A stretch of 64,000 bases of DNA from Burkholderiaceae bacterium (GTDB lineage: Bacteria; Pseudomonadota; Gammaproteobacteria; Burkholderiales; Burkholderiaceae_C): contig JACKLN010000003.1 of assembly GCA_024235855.1 (NCBI GenBank), positions 62,001 through 126,000 of the forward strand. The letters run 5' to 3'. Below, piece after piece: positions 9,681-18,665 of this stretch. A program made the position numbers and the translations under genes. Position 1 is the first letter of the stretch. Each line of letters opens with the position of its first letter. Under the pieces are notes generated by a model. It searched no databases. It saw nothing but the letters and a program-made list of their open reading frames with translations, and had not been told where the DNA came from.

Positions 9681-12449
9681 ATGAAGGTGCTGGGGCGCGC
9701 TTGGTGGGCAGGACCACGCTGGTCGGCAGGGGTCGTGGCCGCCTTCGTGGCCGTGGTCGTCACCTGCGTGCCCGGGCTGGCCAGGCCGGCGTGGGCGGCG
9801 CCATCCGCCGCCCCGGCGCCGGACGCCGACGATGGCCCGGTGTGGCGCTACGGCATGCTCGCCGACTACCCGCCCTTCCAGGTCTGGCCCGCCAGCGGCT
9901 GGCCCGGCGGCGCCGACCTGGAACTGCTGACCGCCGCCGCGTCCCGCGCAGGCGGCCGCATCGAGCCGGTGCGCTACACGGACTTCACGCAGCTGCTCGA
10001 CGACCTGACCGCTGGACGCATCGACGTGGCCAGCGCGATGGCGCGCACCCCGGAGCGGGCCCAGCAGCTGGCCTTCGGCCCGCCCTATGCCCGTGTGGAA
10101 CAGGTGCTGGTGGCGCGCAGCCGCGACGGCGACGTGCCGCTGAGCCCCGACCTGGCCGGCCGCCGCGTGGCCGTGATCGACGGCTACGCCAGCGCCAGCG
10201 CCGTGGCGCGCCTGTTCCCGCTGGCCCCGCGCGTGGTGGTGACCGACGTGGCCGATGGCCTGCGGGCGCTGGGCGAGGGCCGGGCCGACCTGTTCATCGA
10301 ATCGGCGCGGGTCGTGGCCGAGACGCTGGACCGGCTGCGGCTGACCGACCTGCGCATCGCACGCACCGTGGTGCTGGACAGCGGCGATCTCCACCTGGCC
10401 AGCGGCCCCAACGCCGCGGGGCGCCTGGCGCCGCTGGCCGAGGCGCTGGACGCTCTGGGTGACGCCGAGCGGCAGGCGCGCATCGTGCGCTGGTCGGCGG
10501 CCGAGCCGGTGCCCCTGCAACGGCCGTTCTCGCTCAGCGGCGACGAGAGGTCGCGCCTGGCCGCCCTGCCGCCGTTGCGGGTGGCGGTGCTGGCCGGGCA
10601 GGCCCCGTTCTCGCTGGTCGACGACGACGGCGCGCCGGCTGGCCTGTCGGTGGACGTGCTTCAGGCCACCGTGGCCCGGCTGGGCTTGCCGCCGCCGAGC
10701 TGGCGCGTGATGGACGCGCGCGACGCGCTGGCCGCGCTGCGCGCGGGCGACGTGGACCTCGCGCTGGGCCTGCCGGAGCTCGCCGCACGCGGCTGGGGCA
10801 TCGGCTATGTCGGCCCCTTCATCGAACACCCGCTGATGCTGGTGGCCACGCGCCGCAGCGGCCTGTGGAGCATGGAGCAGATGGCCGGGCGCCGCCTGGC
10901 GTTGCCGGCGCTGCAGGTGCCGCAGACGCTGCTGCTGGCGCGCTACCCGCAGGTCCGGCCCGGCGAGTGCGCGATGGTGACCGACTGCCTGGCCCAGGTG
11001 CAGCGCGGCGAGGCCCAGGCCATGGTGGCCGACGTCGTCAGTCTGGCGCTGGTGCTCGGCAGCGGCGGCTTCGACGACCTGCAGTTCGTGGGCACGGCGG
11101 GTGACCTGCGCCATGCGCGCGGAATGGCGGTGTCGCCGGCGCAGCGCCCGCTGGTGCCGCTGCTGCAGCGTGCGCTGGACGGCGTGATCGCCGAAGACCT
11201 CCCTGCCATCAAGCGGCGCTGGCTCGAGCGCCCGCCGCCGCAGCGCATTGCATGGACCGTCCTGCGCCGCGCAGCGCCATGGGCCATGGCGGCGCTGCTG
11301 GCCCTGGGCGCGCTGTGGTGGTGGCACCAGCGGGGTCTGCGCGCCGAGGTCGCGCGCACGCAGGCCGCGCGGCGCAAGGCCGAGCAGTCCGCGGCCAGTG
11401 CGCAGCGCTTCATCGTCTTCCTGGCGCACGAGGTGCGCAACTCGCTGCACTCGGTGATCGCCGCCGTGACGCTGCTGCGCGGCCAGCCCGGGGTCGACGC
11501 GGCGCTGGCCGAGCCGCTGGGCCGGTCGGCGCGCGGCACGCTGGCGCTGCTCAACGGCCTGCTCGACCGCGAGCGGCTGGCCGCCGGCGGGCTGACGCTG
11601 AACCCGGCGCCGGTTCGCCTGCCGGCGCTGGTGGCCGGTGTCGTCGACGAGATGACGCCGCTCGCGCGTGCGGCCGGGGCCACGCTGGAACTCGACCCGC
11701 TGCCCGACCGCCTGCTGCGGGTGGACGCGCTGCGGGTGCAGCAGGTGCTGCGCAACCTGCTGAGCAATGCCATCAAGTACGGTGGGCCGGGGGCCGTGGC
11801 GGTGACGCACGAGGTCGACGCCGTCGGCGACGGCTGCCGGATCTGCCTGACGGTGCGCGACCACGGGCCGGGCCTGGACGCGCAGACGCTGGCCCGGGTG
11901 TTCGAGCCCTTCACCGCCGCCTCGCCGGGCCGGCCCGACAGCGCCGGACTGGGCCTGTCGCTGAGCCGGGACCTGGCCCGGGCCCTGGGGGGCGACCTCA
12001 CGCTCGCGCCCGCCGAGGGCGGCGGGCTGCGTGCGCAGTTCGTCTGGCAGGCGCAGTGCCTCGAAGCGGTGCCAACAGCCTCGGCGCAGTCGGGCCGCAG
12101 CGTGCTGATCGTCGAGGACGCCGAGGTCTATGCCCTCCTGCTGCGGCGGGCGTTCGAGGAGGCGGGCTGGCAGGTGGAGACGGTTGCCAGCGTGGCCGAT
12201 GCGCGGGCTCGCCTGGCCGCGCAGTCGTATGCGCTGCTGCTGACCGACCTGCACCTGCCCGATGGCGATGCGGCCGCGGTGCTGGCCGCAGACACCCGCC
12301 CGGGCGGGTGCCGCATCGTGATGAGCGCCGAGCTCGACGCCGGTGCGCCGCGGCTGCCCGGTGCCGACCATGTCGTGGCCAAGGATGCCGACGTGGCGCT
12401 GTTCGTGGCACGCGTGCTGTTGCTGGAGCGGGAGGCGGTAGTGGCTTGA
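9681..12449 (+). CDS. BvgS-like hybrid sensor kinase with two periplasmic solute-binding domains
   Basis: A protein of 922 aa. A signal or first membrane segment (about 15-40) is followed by two bacterial solute-binding type-3 domains (about 50-280 and 290-520), a membrane helix (about 532-550, APWAMAALLALGALWWW), HisKA with His583 in LAHEVRNSLHS, HATPase (LLSNAIKYG, DHGPGLD, SAGLGLSLS) and a receiver with Asp856 in LLTDLHLPDGD. The layout is that of BvgS/EvgS, but the C-terminal HPt domain is missing and no response regulator is adjacent. The ligand is unknown, likely a small amino-acid-like molecule or proton/nicotinate-type modulators as in relatives. The start at 9681 lies 45 bases from the divergent oxyR start. 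Confidence 0.85.
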   Translation: MKVLGRAWWAGPRWSAGVVAAFVAVVVTCVPGLARPAWAAPSAAPAPDADDGPVWRYGMLADYPPFQVWPASGWPGGADLELLTAAASRAGGRIEPVRYTDFTQLLDDLTAGRIDVASAMARTPERAQQLAFGPPYARVEQVLVARSRDGDVPLSPDLAGRRVAVIDGYASASAVARLFPLAPRVVVTDVADGLRALGEGRADLFIESARVVAETLDRLRLTDLRIARTVVLDSGDLHLASGPNAAGRLAPLAEALDALGDAERQARIVRWSAAEPVPLQRPFSLSGDERSRLAALPPLRVAVLAGQAPFSLVDDDGAPAGLSVDVLQATVARLGLPPPSWRVMDARDALAALRAGDVDLALGLPELAARGWGIGYVGPFIEHPLMLVATRRSGLWSMEQMAGRRLALPALQVPQTLLLARYPQVRPGECAMVTDCLAQVQRGEAQAMVADVVSLALVLGSGGFDDLQFVGTAGDLRHARGMAVSPAQRPLVPLLQRALDGVIAEDLPAIKRRWLERPPPQRIAWTVLRRAAPWAMAALLALGALWWWHQRGLRAEVARTQAARRKAEQSAASAQRFIVFLAHEVRNSLHSVIAAVTLLRGQPGVDAALAEPLGRSARGTLALLNGLLDRERLAAGGLTLNPAPVRLPALVAGVVDEMTPLARAAGATLELDPLPDRLLRVDALRVQQVLRNLLSNAIKYGGPGAVAVTHEVDAVGDGCRICLTVRDHGPGLDAQTLARVFEPFTAASPGRPDSAGLGLSLSRDLARALGGDLTLAPAEGGGLRAQFVWQAQCLEAVPTASAQSGRSVLIVEDAEVYALLLRRAFEEAGWQVETVASVADARARLAAQSYALLLTDLHLPDGDAAAVLAADTRPGGCRIVMSAELDAGAPRLPGADHVVAKDADVALFVARVLLLEREAVVA

Positions 12450-12571
12450 GGGGGCACGGCCTTCCGCCCTGGTTGGCCTTGAAGGTCGCGCTCGCGATGC
12501 CGGAGTTTTCGTCCGACTCAGCCTTGCAGGCCGCGCTCGCACTTGCAAGCGCTCGCCCGTTCGTGGGCGTT

Positions 12572-12593
12572 GAACCCTGCGCAGGCAGGGTTC
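12572..12593. terminator. Hairpin in first repeat copy
   Basis: A perfect 9-bp stem with loop GCAG, downstream of the kinase stop. It may end transcription in both directions. There is no long T-run. Confidence 0.4.
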
Positions 12594-12657
12594 CACGTCC
12601 AGCTCAGCCTTGCAGGCCGCACTCGCGCTTGCAGGCGCTCGCTCGTTCGCAGGCGTA

Positions 12658-12679
12658 GAACCCTGCGCAGGCAGGGTTC
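12658..12679. terminator. Hairpin in second repeat copy
   Basis: The same 9-bp stem as in the first copy, ten bases from the recG stop codon, so well placed to end recG transcription on the minus strand. Confidence 0.4.
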
Positions 12680-12689
12680 CAGGTCCCAC

Positions 12690-14732
12690 TCACGCCTTCA
12701 AGAACTCGCTGCGGGTGCCTAGCCAGCGGGCCACGTGTGCGCGCGCGGCGTCGGGTTGTTCGCGCAGCAGGCGGGGGGCCAGGGCGCGTGCGGCCTGCAG
12801 CAGGGCATCGTCCTCGGCCAGGTCGGCGAAGCGCAGCAGCGCGTCGCCGCTCTGGCGGGCGCCGAGGAATTCGCCCGGGCCGCGGATGTCCAGGTCGCGA
12901 CGGGCAATCTCGAAACCGTCGGTGGTCTCGGCCATCGCGCGCAGGCGGGCCTTGCCGGCATCGGCCAGCGGCGGCGTGTACAGCAGCACGCAGGCGCTGG
13001 CCACCGCGCCACGGCCCACGCGGCCACGCAGCTGGTGCAGCTGCGCCAGGCCGAAGCGTTCGGCGTGCTCGATCACCATCAGGCTGGCGTTGGGCACGTC
13101 CACCCCCACCTCGATGACCGTGGTGGCCACCAGCACGGCCGTGTGGCCGGCGGAGAAGGCGGCCATGGTGGCGGCCTTGTCGGCCGCGGCCATGCGGCCG
13201 TGCAGCAGGCCGACCTGGGCGCCCGGCAGTGCCGCCAAGAGTTCGGCGTGCGTCTCGGTGGCGTTCTTCAGGTCCAGCGTCTCGCTTTCGGCCACCAGCG
13301 GGCAGACCCAGTAGACCTGCTTGCCGGCGGCCACCTCGTCATGGATGCGCGCCAGCACCTCGGGCCGGCGGTTGTCGGCGAAGACCTTGGTGACGATGGG
13401 CGTGCGCCCGGGCGGCAGTTCGTCGATGGTGCTGACGTCGAGGTCGGCGTAGTAGGTCATCGCCAGCGTGCGCGGGATCGGCGTGGCCGTCATCATCAGC
13501 AGGTGTGGCTCCAGGCCATCGCGCGCCTGCCGCAGCGCCAGCCGCTGCGCGACGCCGAAGCGGTGCTGCTCGTCGACGATGGCCAGGCCCAGCCGCGCGA
13601 AGGCCACGCCCTCCTGGATCATGGCCTGCGTGCCCACGACCAGCGTGGCGCGCCCGTCGGCCACGGCGGCCAGCTGCTCGCGCCGGGCCTTGCCGCGCCG
13701 GCTGCCGGTGAGCCAGGCGGTGACGATGCCCAGCGGCTCCAGCCACTGCACCAGCTTGCGGAAGTGCTGCTCGGCCAGCAATTCGGTGGGGGCCATCAAT
13801 GCGCACTGCCAGCCGGCGTCGATGGCGGTGGCGGCGGCCAGCGCGGCGACCACGGTCTTGCCGGCGCCCACGTCGCCCTGCAGCAGGCGGTGCATCGGCT
13901 GCTCACGGCCCAGGTCGGCCACGATCTCGGCCACCACGCGGTCCTGGGCCGGGGTCAGGGCCCAGGGCAGCGCCTGCCGGAGGCGTCGGGGCAGGCCGTC
14001 GACCGCGGCCTGCATGACCGGCGCCCGCAGGTGGGCGCGCTCGGCGCGCGCCATCGCCTGCGAGAGCTGCTGCGCCAGCAGCTCGTCGAACTTGATGCGC
14101 TGCCAGGCCGGGTGGTGGCGCTGCTCCAGCGCGGCCACCGGGGCGCCGATCGGCGGCTGGTGCAGGTAGGTGAGTGATTCGCGCAGCGACGGCAGGCCCG
14201 GCGGCAGGTCGGCCGGCGGCAACAGTTCGGCCAGGTCCGCGCGCTTCAGCCCCGAGGCCACGGCCTTGCGCAGGTAGGCCTGGGGCAGCTGCGCGGTGGC
14301 GGGGTACACCGGCGTCAGGGCCTGTGGCAGCGGCGTGTCCTCGGCCACCACGCGCACGCTGGGGTGCACCATCTCACGGCCGAAGAAGCCCTCGCGCAGC
14401 TCGCCGCGCACGCGCAGCAGCGCGCCGGCCGCCCAGGCCTTCTGCTGCGTGGCGTAGAAGTGCAGGAAGCGCAGCACCAGCGTGTCGTGCCCGTCCTGCA
14501 GGTGCACCACCAGCTGTCGGCGGCTGCGGGTTTCGATGCGGCAGTCGCGCACGATGCCCTGCACCTGCACCGTCTCGCCGGCGCGGGCCTGCGCCAGCGG
14601 CACCAGGCGGGTTTCGTCCTCCCAGCGCAGCGGCAGGTGCAGCGCCAGGTCGACGTCGCGCACCAGCCCCAGTTTCTCCAGGGCCTTGGCGGGGCCGGAC
14701 TTGGCAGGTCCGGACTTCGGCGCGTCGGGCAT
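12690..14732 (-). CDS. recG: ATP-dependent DNA helicase RecG
   Basis: A protein of 680 aa that remodels stalled forks and Holliday junctions. The N-terminal wedge/OB domain (about 60-165) is followed by the two helicase lobes: Walker A LLQGDVGAGKTVVA, DEQH box in VDEQHRFGVAQR, motif III MTATPIPRT, and motif VI LRGRVGRG. The extreme N-terminus carries a GPAKSGPAK duplication of low complexity. The start ATG 14732 lies 38 bases from the divergent queA start, so the two share a very short promoter region. Confidence 0.95.
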   Translation of the reverse strand: MPDAPKSGPAKSGPAKALEKLGLVRDVDLALHLPLRWEDETRLVPLAQARAGETVQVQGIVRDCRIETRSRRQLVVHLQDGHDTLVLRFLHFYATQQKAWAAGALLRVRGELREGFFGREMVHPSVRVVAEDTPLPQALTPVYPATAQLPQAYLRKAVASGLKRADLAELLPPADLPPGLPSLRESLTYLHQPPIGAPVAALEQRHHPAWQRIKFDELLAQQLSQAMARAERAHLRAPVMQAAVDGLPRRLRQALPWALTPAQDRVVAEIVADLGREQPMHRLLQGDVGAGKTVVAALAAATAIDAGWQCALMAPTELLAEQHFRKLVQWLEPLGIVTAWLTGSRRGKARREQLAAVADGRATLVVGTQAMIQEGVAFARLGLAIVDEQHRFGVAQRLALRQARDGLEPHLLMMTATPIPRTLAMTYYADLDVSTIDELPPGRTPIVTKVFADNRRPEVLARIHDEVAAGKQVYWVCPLVAESETLDLKNATETHAELLAALPGAQVGLLHGRMAAADKAATMAAFSAGHTAVLVATTVIEVGVDVPNASLMVIEHAERFGLAQLHQLRGRVGRGAVASACVLLYTPPLADAGKARLRAMAETTDGFEIARRDLDIRGPGEFLGARQSGDALLRFADLAEDDALLQAARALAPRLLREQPDAARAHVARWLGTRSEFLKA

Positions 14733-14770
14733 GGAACAATTCTGGGCCCAGGGCAGTCCCTGGTCGTGCC

Positions 14771-15811
14771 ATGCCCCACTTCAGCCTGTCCGACTTCGAC
14801 TTCGACCTCCCGCCCGAGCTGGTGGCGCAGCATCCTGCGCCCGAGCGCAGCGGCTCGCGCCTGCTCGACGGCACCGGGCCGCTGCCGGTGGACCGGGTGT
14901 TCCGCGACCTGCCGGCGCTGCTGTCGCCCGGTGACCTGCTGGTGGTCAACGACACGCGTGTCATCAAGGCACGTCTGCTGGGCGAAAAGCCCACCGGCGG
15001 CGCCGTGGAGGCGCTGGTGGAACGCGTGTTCCCGGGCACCCGGGAGGTCTGGGCCCACCTGCGCGCCAGCAAGTCGCCGCGGCCGGGCACGGTGGTGCGC
15101 TTCGCCGATGCCTTCGACGCGCTGGTGCTGGGCCGGGCCGGCCCGGAGGATGCGCTGTTCCACCTGCGCTTCCCCGACGACCCCTTCGTGCTGCTGTGGC
15201 GCCATGGCCATGTGCCACTGCCGCCGTACATCACGCACGACGACAGCGCCGAGGACGAGGCGCGCTACCAGACCGTGTTCGCCGACAAGCCCGGCGCCGT
15301 GGCGGCACCGACCGCCTCGCTGCACTTCGACGATGCCGTGCTCGCGGCGCTGGCCGCGCGCGGCGTGCAGCGCGCCACGGTGACGCTGCACGTGGGCGCC
15401 GGCACCTTCCAGCCGGTGCGCGCCGAGAACATCGCCGAGCACCGCATGCACAGCGAGTGGTACGAGGTGCCGGCGGCCACGGTCCAGGCCATCGAGGCCA
15501 CACGCGCTGCCGGCGGGCGCATCGTGGCCGCGGGCACGACGGCGCTGCGCGCGCTGGAGTCGGCCGCGCGCGACGGTGGCCTGCGCGCGCGCCAGGGCGA
15601 GACCGACCTCTTCATCACCCCGGGCTTCGACTTCCGCGTGGTGGACCGGCTGGTGACCAACTTCCACCTGCCCAAGAGCACGCTGATGATGCTGGTCTCG
15701 GCCTTTGCGGGCCACGCGCACGTGATGGCGTTGTACCGGCACGCCATCGAGAGCCGCTACCGCTTCTTCAGCTACGGCGACGCGATGCTGCTGGCCCGGA
15801 CCGGGGGCTGA
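14771..15811 (+). CDS. queA: tRNA preQ1(34) S-adenosylmethionine ribosyltransferase-isomerase
   Basis: A protein of 346 aa that transfers the ribosyl part of SAM to preQ1 in tRNA, giving epoxyqueuosine. The whole-length match includes FDLPPELVAQHPAPERSGSR, VVNDTRVIKARLLG, HVGAGTFQPVR, and NFHLPKSTLMMLVSAFAG near the end. ATG 14771 is chosen because homologues begin at this point. The partner gene tgt is also in the window but about 7 kb away on the same strand, so the common queA-tgt pairing is broken here. Confidence 0.95.
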   Translation: MPHFSLSDFDFDLPPELVAQHPAPERSGSRLLDGTGPLPVDRVFRDLPALLSPGDLLVVNDTRVIKARLLGEKPTGGAVEALVERVFPGTREVWAHLRASKSPRPGTVVRFADAFDALVLGRAGPEDALFHLRFPDDPFVLLWRHGHVPLPPYITHDDSAEDEARYQTVFADKPGAVAAPTASLHFDDAVLAALAARGVQRATVTLHVGAGTFQPVRAENIAEHRMHSEWYEVPAATVQAIEATRAAGGRIVAAGTTALRALESAARDGGLRARQGETDLFITPGFDFRVVDRLVTNFHLPKSTLMMLVSAFAGHAHVMALYRHAIESRYRFFSYGDAMLLARTGG

Positions 15812-15916
15812 CGCCGACCCCGGCGCGCGCAGAAGATTTTGCGGGCTCGATGTCGAAATCGGCGCTGGCCGTTCGACAAGGGGTGCAACACTCCGTTGCG
15901 CTCACCGGAGACCCCG

Positions 15917-16267
15917 ATGAAATACCTGTGCCTGATCTACGACGTGGAACGCGACATGGCGGCCAAGTCCAAGGCCGAGATGGATGCCCTGATGGGCGAA
16001 TACTTCGCCTTCACCGAAGGCATCCGCCAGAGCCAGCACATGATCGCCGGCGAAGGCCTGCAGCCCACCCTCACCGCCACCACGGTGCGTGTGCGCAACG
16101 GCAAGACCCTGACCACCGATGGCCCCTTCGCCGAGACCAAGGAGCAGCTGGGCGGGTTCTACCTGATCGAGGCGCGCGACCTGAACGAGGCGATCCAGAT
16201 CGCTGCCCGCATCCCGTCGGCCAAGTTCGGCTCGGTGGAGGTGCGCCCGGTGATGGACTACGGCTGA
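15917..16267 (+). CDS. YCII-related (DGPF domain) protein
   Basis: A small protein of 116 aa with the DGPF signature (TTDGPFAETKEQLGGFYL) and the family start MKYLCLIYD. DGPF proteins are ferredoxin-like folds of unknown activity and are the standard genomic partner of ECF42-type sigma factors. Such a gene follows 19 bases downstream. The start has GGAG about 8 bases before it. The two genes are very likely co-transcribed. Confidence 0.9.
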   Translation: MKYLCLIYDVERDMAAKSKAEMDALMGEYFAFTEGIRQSQHMIAGEGLQPTLTATTVRVRNGKTLTTDGPFAETKEQLGGFYLIEARDLNEAIQIAARIPSAKFGSVEVRPVMDYG

Positions 16268-16286
16268 TCCGGCGGACCCCCGATCC

Positions 16287-17546
16287 ATGCAGGCGGTGAT
16301 CGAGGCGCTGTACCGGACGCAGTCGCGCCGTGTCCTGGCCACGCTGATCCGCCTGCTGGGCAGTTTCGACCGTGCCGAGGAGGCCCTGCACGAGGCCTTC
16401 CGTGCCGCGCTGGAGACCTGGCCGGCGCAGGGCGTGCCGGCCAACCCGGCCGCCTGGCTGGTCTCGACCGGGCGCTTCAAGGCCATCGACGCGCTGCGCC
16501 GCGCGCGGCGTTTCGAGCCCTGGGACGAGCACGCCGAGCGCATCGCCGGCCTGGCCGCCGAGCCGGCGGAGGCGGACCTGGAGCAGGGCTTCGTCGACGA
16601 CCAGCTGCGGCTGATCTTCACCTGCTGCCACCCGGCGCTGCCGCAGGACGCCCGTGTGGCGCTGACGCTGCGCGAGGTTTGCGGCCTGACCACCGAGGCG
16701 ATCGCCAGCGCCTTCCTGAGCAGCCCGTCGACGATCGCCCAGCGCATCGTGCGGGCCAAGGCCAAGATCCGCGACGCCGGCATCCCCTACGCCGTGCCGG
16801 CCCCGCCCGAGTGGCCGGCGCGGCTGGACAGCGTGCTGCAGGTGATCTACCTGGTGTTCAACGAGAGCTACGCGGCCTCGTCGGGCGACCACTGGGTTCA
16901 GGCCGAGCTCGGCACCGAGGCGGTGCGGCTGGCGCGGCTGCTGCTGGCCTTGACGACGCCGGCCGACGGGCGGGCACCGCCGGCCGCGGTGCAGGGCCTG
17001 CTGGCGCTGATGCTGCTGCACGACTCACGCCGTGCCACCCGGGAGGACGCCGCGGGCGACCTGGTGCTGCTGGCCGACCAGGACCGCAGCCGCTGGGACC
17101 GGTCGCTGATCGACGAGGCCGATGCGCTGCTTCAGCAGGCGCTTCGCGACCGAGCGGCACCCTGCCATCCCTACACCGTGCAGGCGGCGATCGCGGCGGT
17201 GCATGCGCAGGCGCCGCGGGCCGACCAGACCGACTGGGCGCAGATTGCCGGGCTGTACGAGGTGCTGTTGGCGATCGCGCCGTCGCCGGTGATCGAGCTC
17301 AACCGGGCCGTCGCGGTGGCCATGCATCGGGGGCCGGACGCCGGGTTGGCACTGATCGACGCGATGGTGGCGCGCGACGCACTGCCGCGCTACCACCTGC
17401 TGCACGCGGCGCGGGCCGACCTGCTGCGCCGCCGTGGCGACGTCGTGGCCGCGCGCGACGCCTATGCGCAGGCCATGGCGCTGGTGCGCACCGAGCCGGA
17501 ACGCCGCTTCCTGCAGGCCCGGCTGGCCAGCCTGCCGGCCGGCTGA
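16287..17546 (+). CDS. ECF42-type RNA polymerase sigma factor with C-terminal TPR extension
   Basis: A protein of 419 aa. The N-terminal sigma-2 and sigma-4 regions (about 1-180; LLGSFDRAEEALHEAFRAAL and VCGLTTEAIASAFLSSPSTI) are followed by a long helical C-terminal domain (DUF6596/TPR-like, about 190-419; YLVFNESYAASSG). In the ECF42 group this extension replaces an anti-sigma factor and is needed for activity. The group is linked to DGPF proteins, as here. No anti-sigma gene is near. The target promoters are not evident in the window. Confidence 0.9.
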   Translation: MQAVIEALYRTQSRRVLATLIRLLGSFDRAEEALHEAFRAALETWPAQGVPANPAAWLVSTGRFKAIDALRRARRFEPWDEHAERIAGLAAEPAEADLEQGFVDDQLRLIFTCCHPALPQDARVALTLREVCGLTTEAIASAFLSSPSTIAQRIVRAKAKIRDAGIPYAVPAPPEWPARLDSVLQVIYLVFNESYAASSGDHWVQAELGTEAVRLARLLLALTTPADGRAPPAAVQGLLALMLLHDSRRATREDAAGDLVLLADQDRSRWDRSLIDEADALLQQALRDRAAPCHPYTVQAAIAAVHAQAPRADQTDWAQIAGLYEVLLAIAPSPVIELNRAVAVAMHRGPDAGLALIDAMVARDALPRYHLLHAARADLLRRRGDVVAARDAYAQAMALVRTEPERRFLQARLASLPAG

Positions 17547-17552
17547 GGGCCG

Positions 17553-17567
17553 CCGGGGCTGCCCCGG
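17553..17567. terminator. Short hairpin between the sigma factor and DUF1513 genes
   Basis: A CCGGGG/CCCCGG stem with a 3-nt loop lies in the 40-base gap between convergent stop codons. There is no T-run. Confidence 0.3.
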
Positions 17568-17586
17568 GTCGTTGCCGGGCTGGCAA

Positions 17587-18663
17587 TCAGGCGGCGAGCA
17601 CCACCATGTGGTTGTCCAGCGCCATCGGTGCCGGCCAGGGCAGCATGGCCGGCGCCTGCTGCGGGTGCCAGCGTGCCAGGCCGCGCCCGGCGGCGATGAG
17701 CACGCCGCTGCCCGTGGCCAGGGCGTAGGCGCGCTGCAGCGTCGCCACCTCGGTCAGTCGGGTGGGCGCCGCGGGGGACCACCACCAGGCGGTGTCGCGG
17801 AAGGCGTTGGTGATGACGAAGCCCCCTCCACCAGCAGCGGGCACGCCCGTCACGTCGCCGGCGTAGCCATCGCCGCCGGGCACCGCCTGCAGCGTACGGC
17901 CGTCCCAGACGGCCAGCGCCGGTGCCGCGGTCTTGTCGACGGCGTGGTCGTGCTCGGCCTGCAGGGCCACGCCGAGCAGCCCGCTGTCGCCCCAGGCCAG
18001 ATGGCGGACCGACAGGCGCGGGTCGGCGGGCCGCCATTGGCCCAGCCGTTCGCCGCTGTCGCCGTGCACCCGCACCAGCGAGGCGTCCATGCGGTCGAGC
18101 CGGATCTTGCGGTCGTCGCGGTCGCGCCAGATGCCGCCATTGGCCAGCACGACGTGGCCCTCGCGGTCCAGCAGCAGCTGGTGGGGTTCGACGCCGTGGC
18201 TGTCCCAGTCGTCGAGCTTCCCGAGCGTGCGCGCATCGCGCACACCGATGCGGCCGCGGCCGCTGTGGGTGTCGGTTTCGGTGGTGTAGAGCCGGCTGCC
18301 GTCGGCACTGGCGATGACGTGACCGCCGAAGCGGCGCGGCAGGGGTTCGTCGGCGATGTCCAGGCGTTGCCGGACCGTGCCGTCGGGCGCCAGGCGCAGC
18401 AGCCAGCGGCCGGGGCGCAGCGCCACGGCCAGCAGGCCACCGTCGGACTCGCCGAACAGGCCGTGAGGCCGCGTCGGCACGCGCAGCTGGCCGGCCACGC
18501 GCAGCGTGCGCGCCGCCCAGTCCACGGCCAGGATGCCGACGTGGTGGTCGCTGCCTTCCTGCGCCCCGCGCCAGGCCACGCCCAGGCGCAGCGGCGGCGC
18601 CTCGGCGTGGGCGGGCAGCAGGGCACTGCCGGCCAGCAGCGCGAGCAGATGACGCCGCTGCAC
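17587..18663 (-). CDS. DUF1513 family periplasmic protein
   Basis: A protein of 358 aa of the DUF1513 family. It begins with a short Tat-like or Sec signal (MQRRHLLALLAGSALLPAHA). The rest resembles a beta-propeller with repeated short blades (GGHVIASADGSRLYTTETD, GVEPHQLLLDREGHVVLANG). It is the last gene of the iron operon: its GTG start lies two bases after the TGA of the siderophore receptor gene. DUF1513 genes often occur beside iron-uptake genes. The biochemical role is not known. The frame stays open further upstream inside the receptor gene, but the signal peptide fixes this start. Confidence 0.8.
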   Translation of the reverse strand: MQRRHLLALLAGSALLPAHAEAPPLRLGVAWRGAQEGSDHHVGILAVDWAARTLRVAGQLRVPTRPHGLFGESDGGLLAVALRPGRWLLRLAPDGTVRQRLDIADEPLPRRFGGHVIASADGSRLYTTETDTHSGRGRIGVRDARTLGKLDDWDSHGVEPHQLLLDREGHVVLANGGIWRDRDDRKIRLDRMDASLVRVHGDSGERLGQWRPADPRLSVRHLAWGDSGLLGVALQAEHDHAVDKTAAPALAVWDGRTLQAVPGGDGYAGDVTGVPAAGGGGFVITNAFRDTAWWWSPAAPTRLTEVATLQRAYALATGSGVLIAAGRGLARWHPQQAPAMLPWPAPMALDNHMVVLAA

Positions 18664-18665
18664 GA

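Larger units (their letters stand above)
12517..12688. repeat. Tandem 86-bp repeat, two copies
   Basis: Copies at 12517-12602 and 12603-12688 start with CTCAGCCTTGCAGGCCGC and differ at scattered positions. Each holds a perfect 9-bp hairpin (GAACCCTGC / GCAGGGTTC, 4-nt loop). A weaker third start (CCTTGAAGGTCGCGCTCGC) lies at 12478-12497. The array fills the gap between the convergent kinase and recG genes. Confidence 0.85.

Noticed and set aside
8712..12689. Very long minus-strand open frame continuing upstream of oxyR
   Set aside because: The part above 9635 is antisense to the kinase and rich in Arg, Gln and His. The LysR N-terminus fixes the start at 9635.
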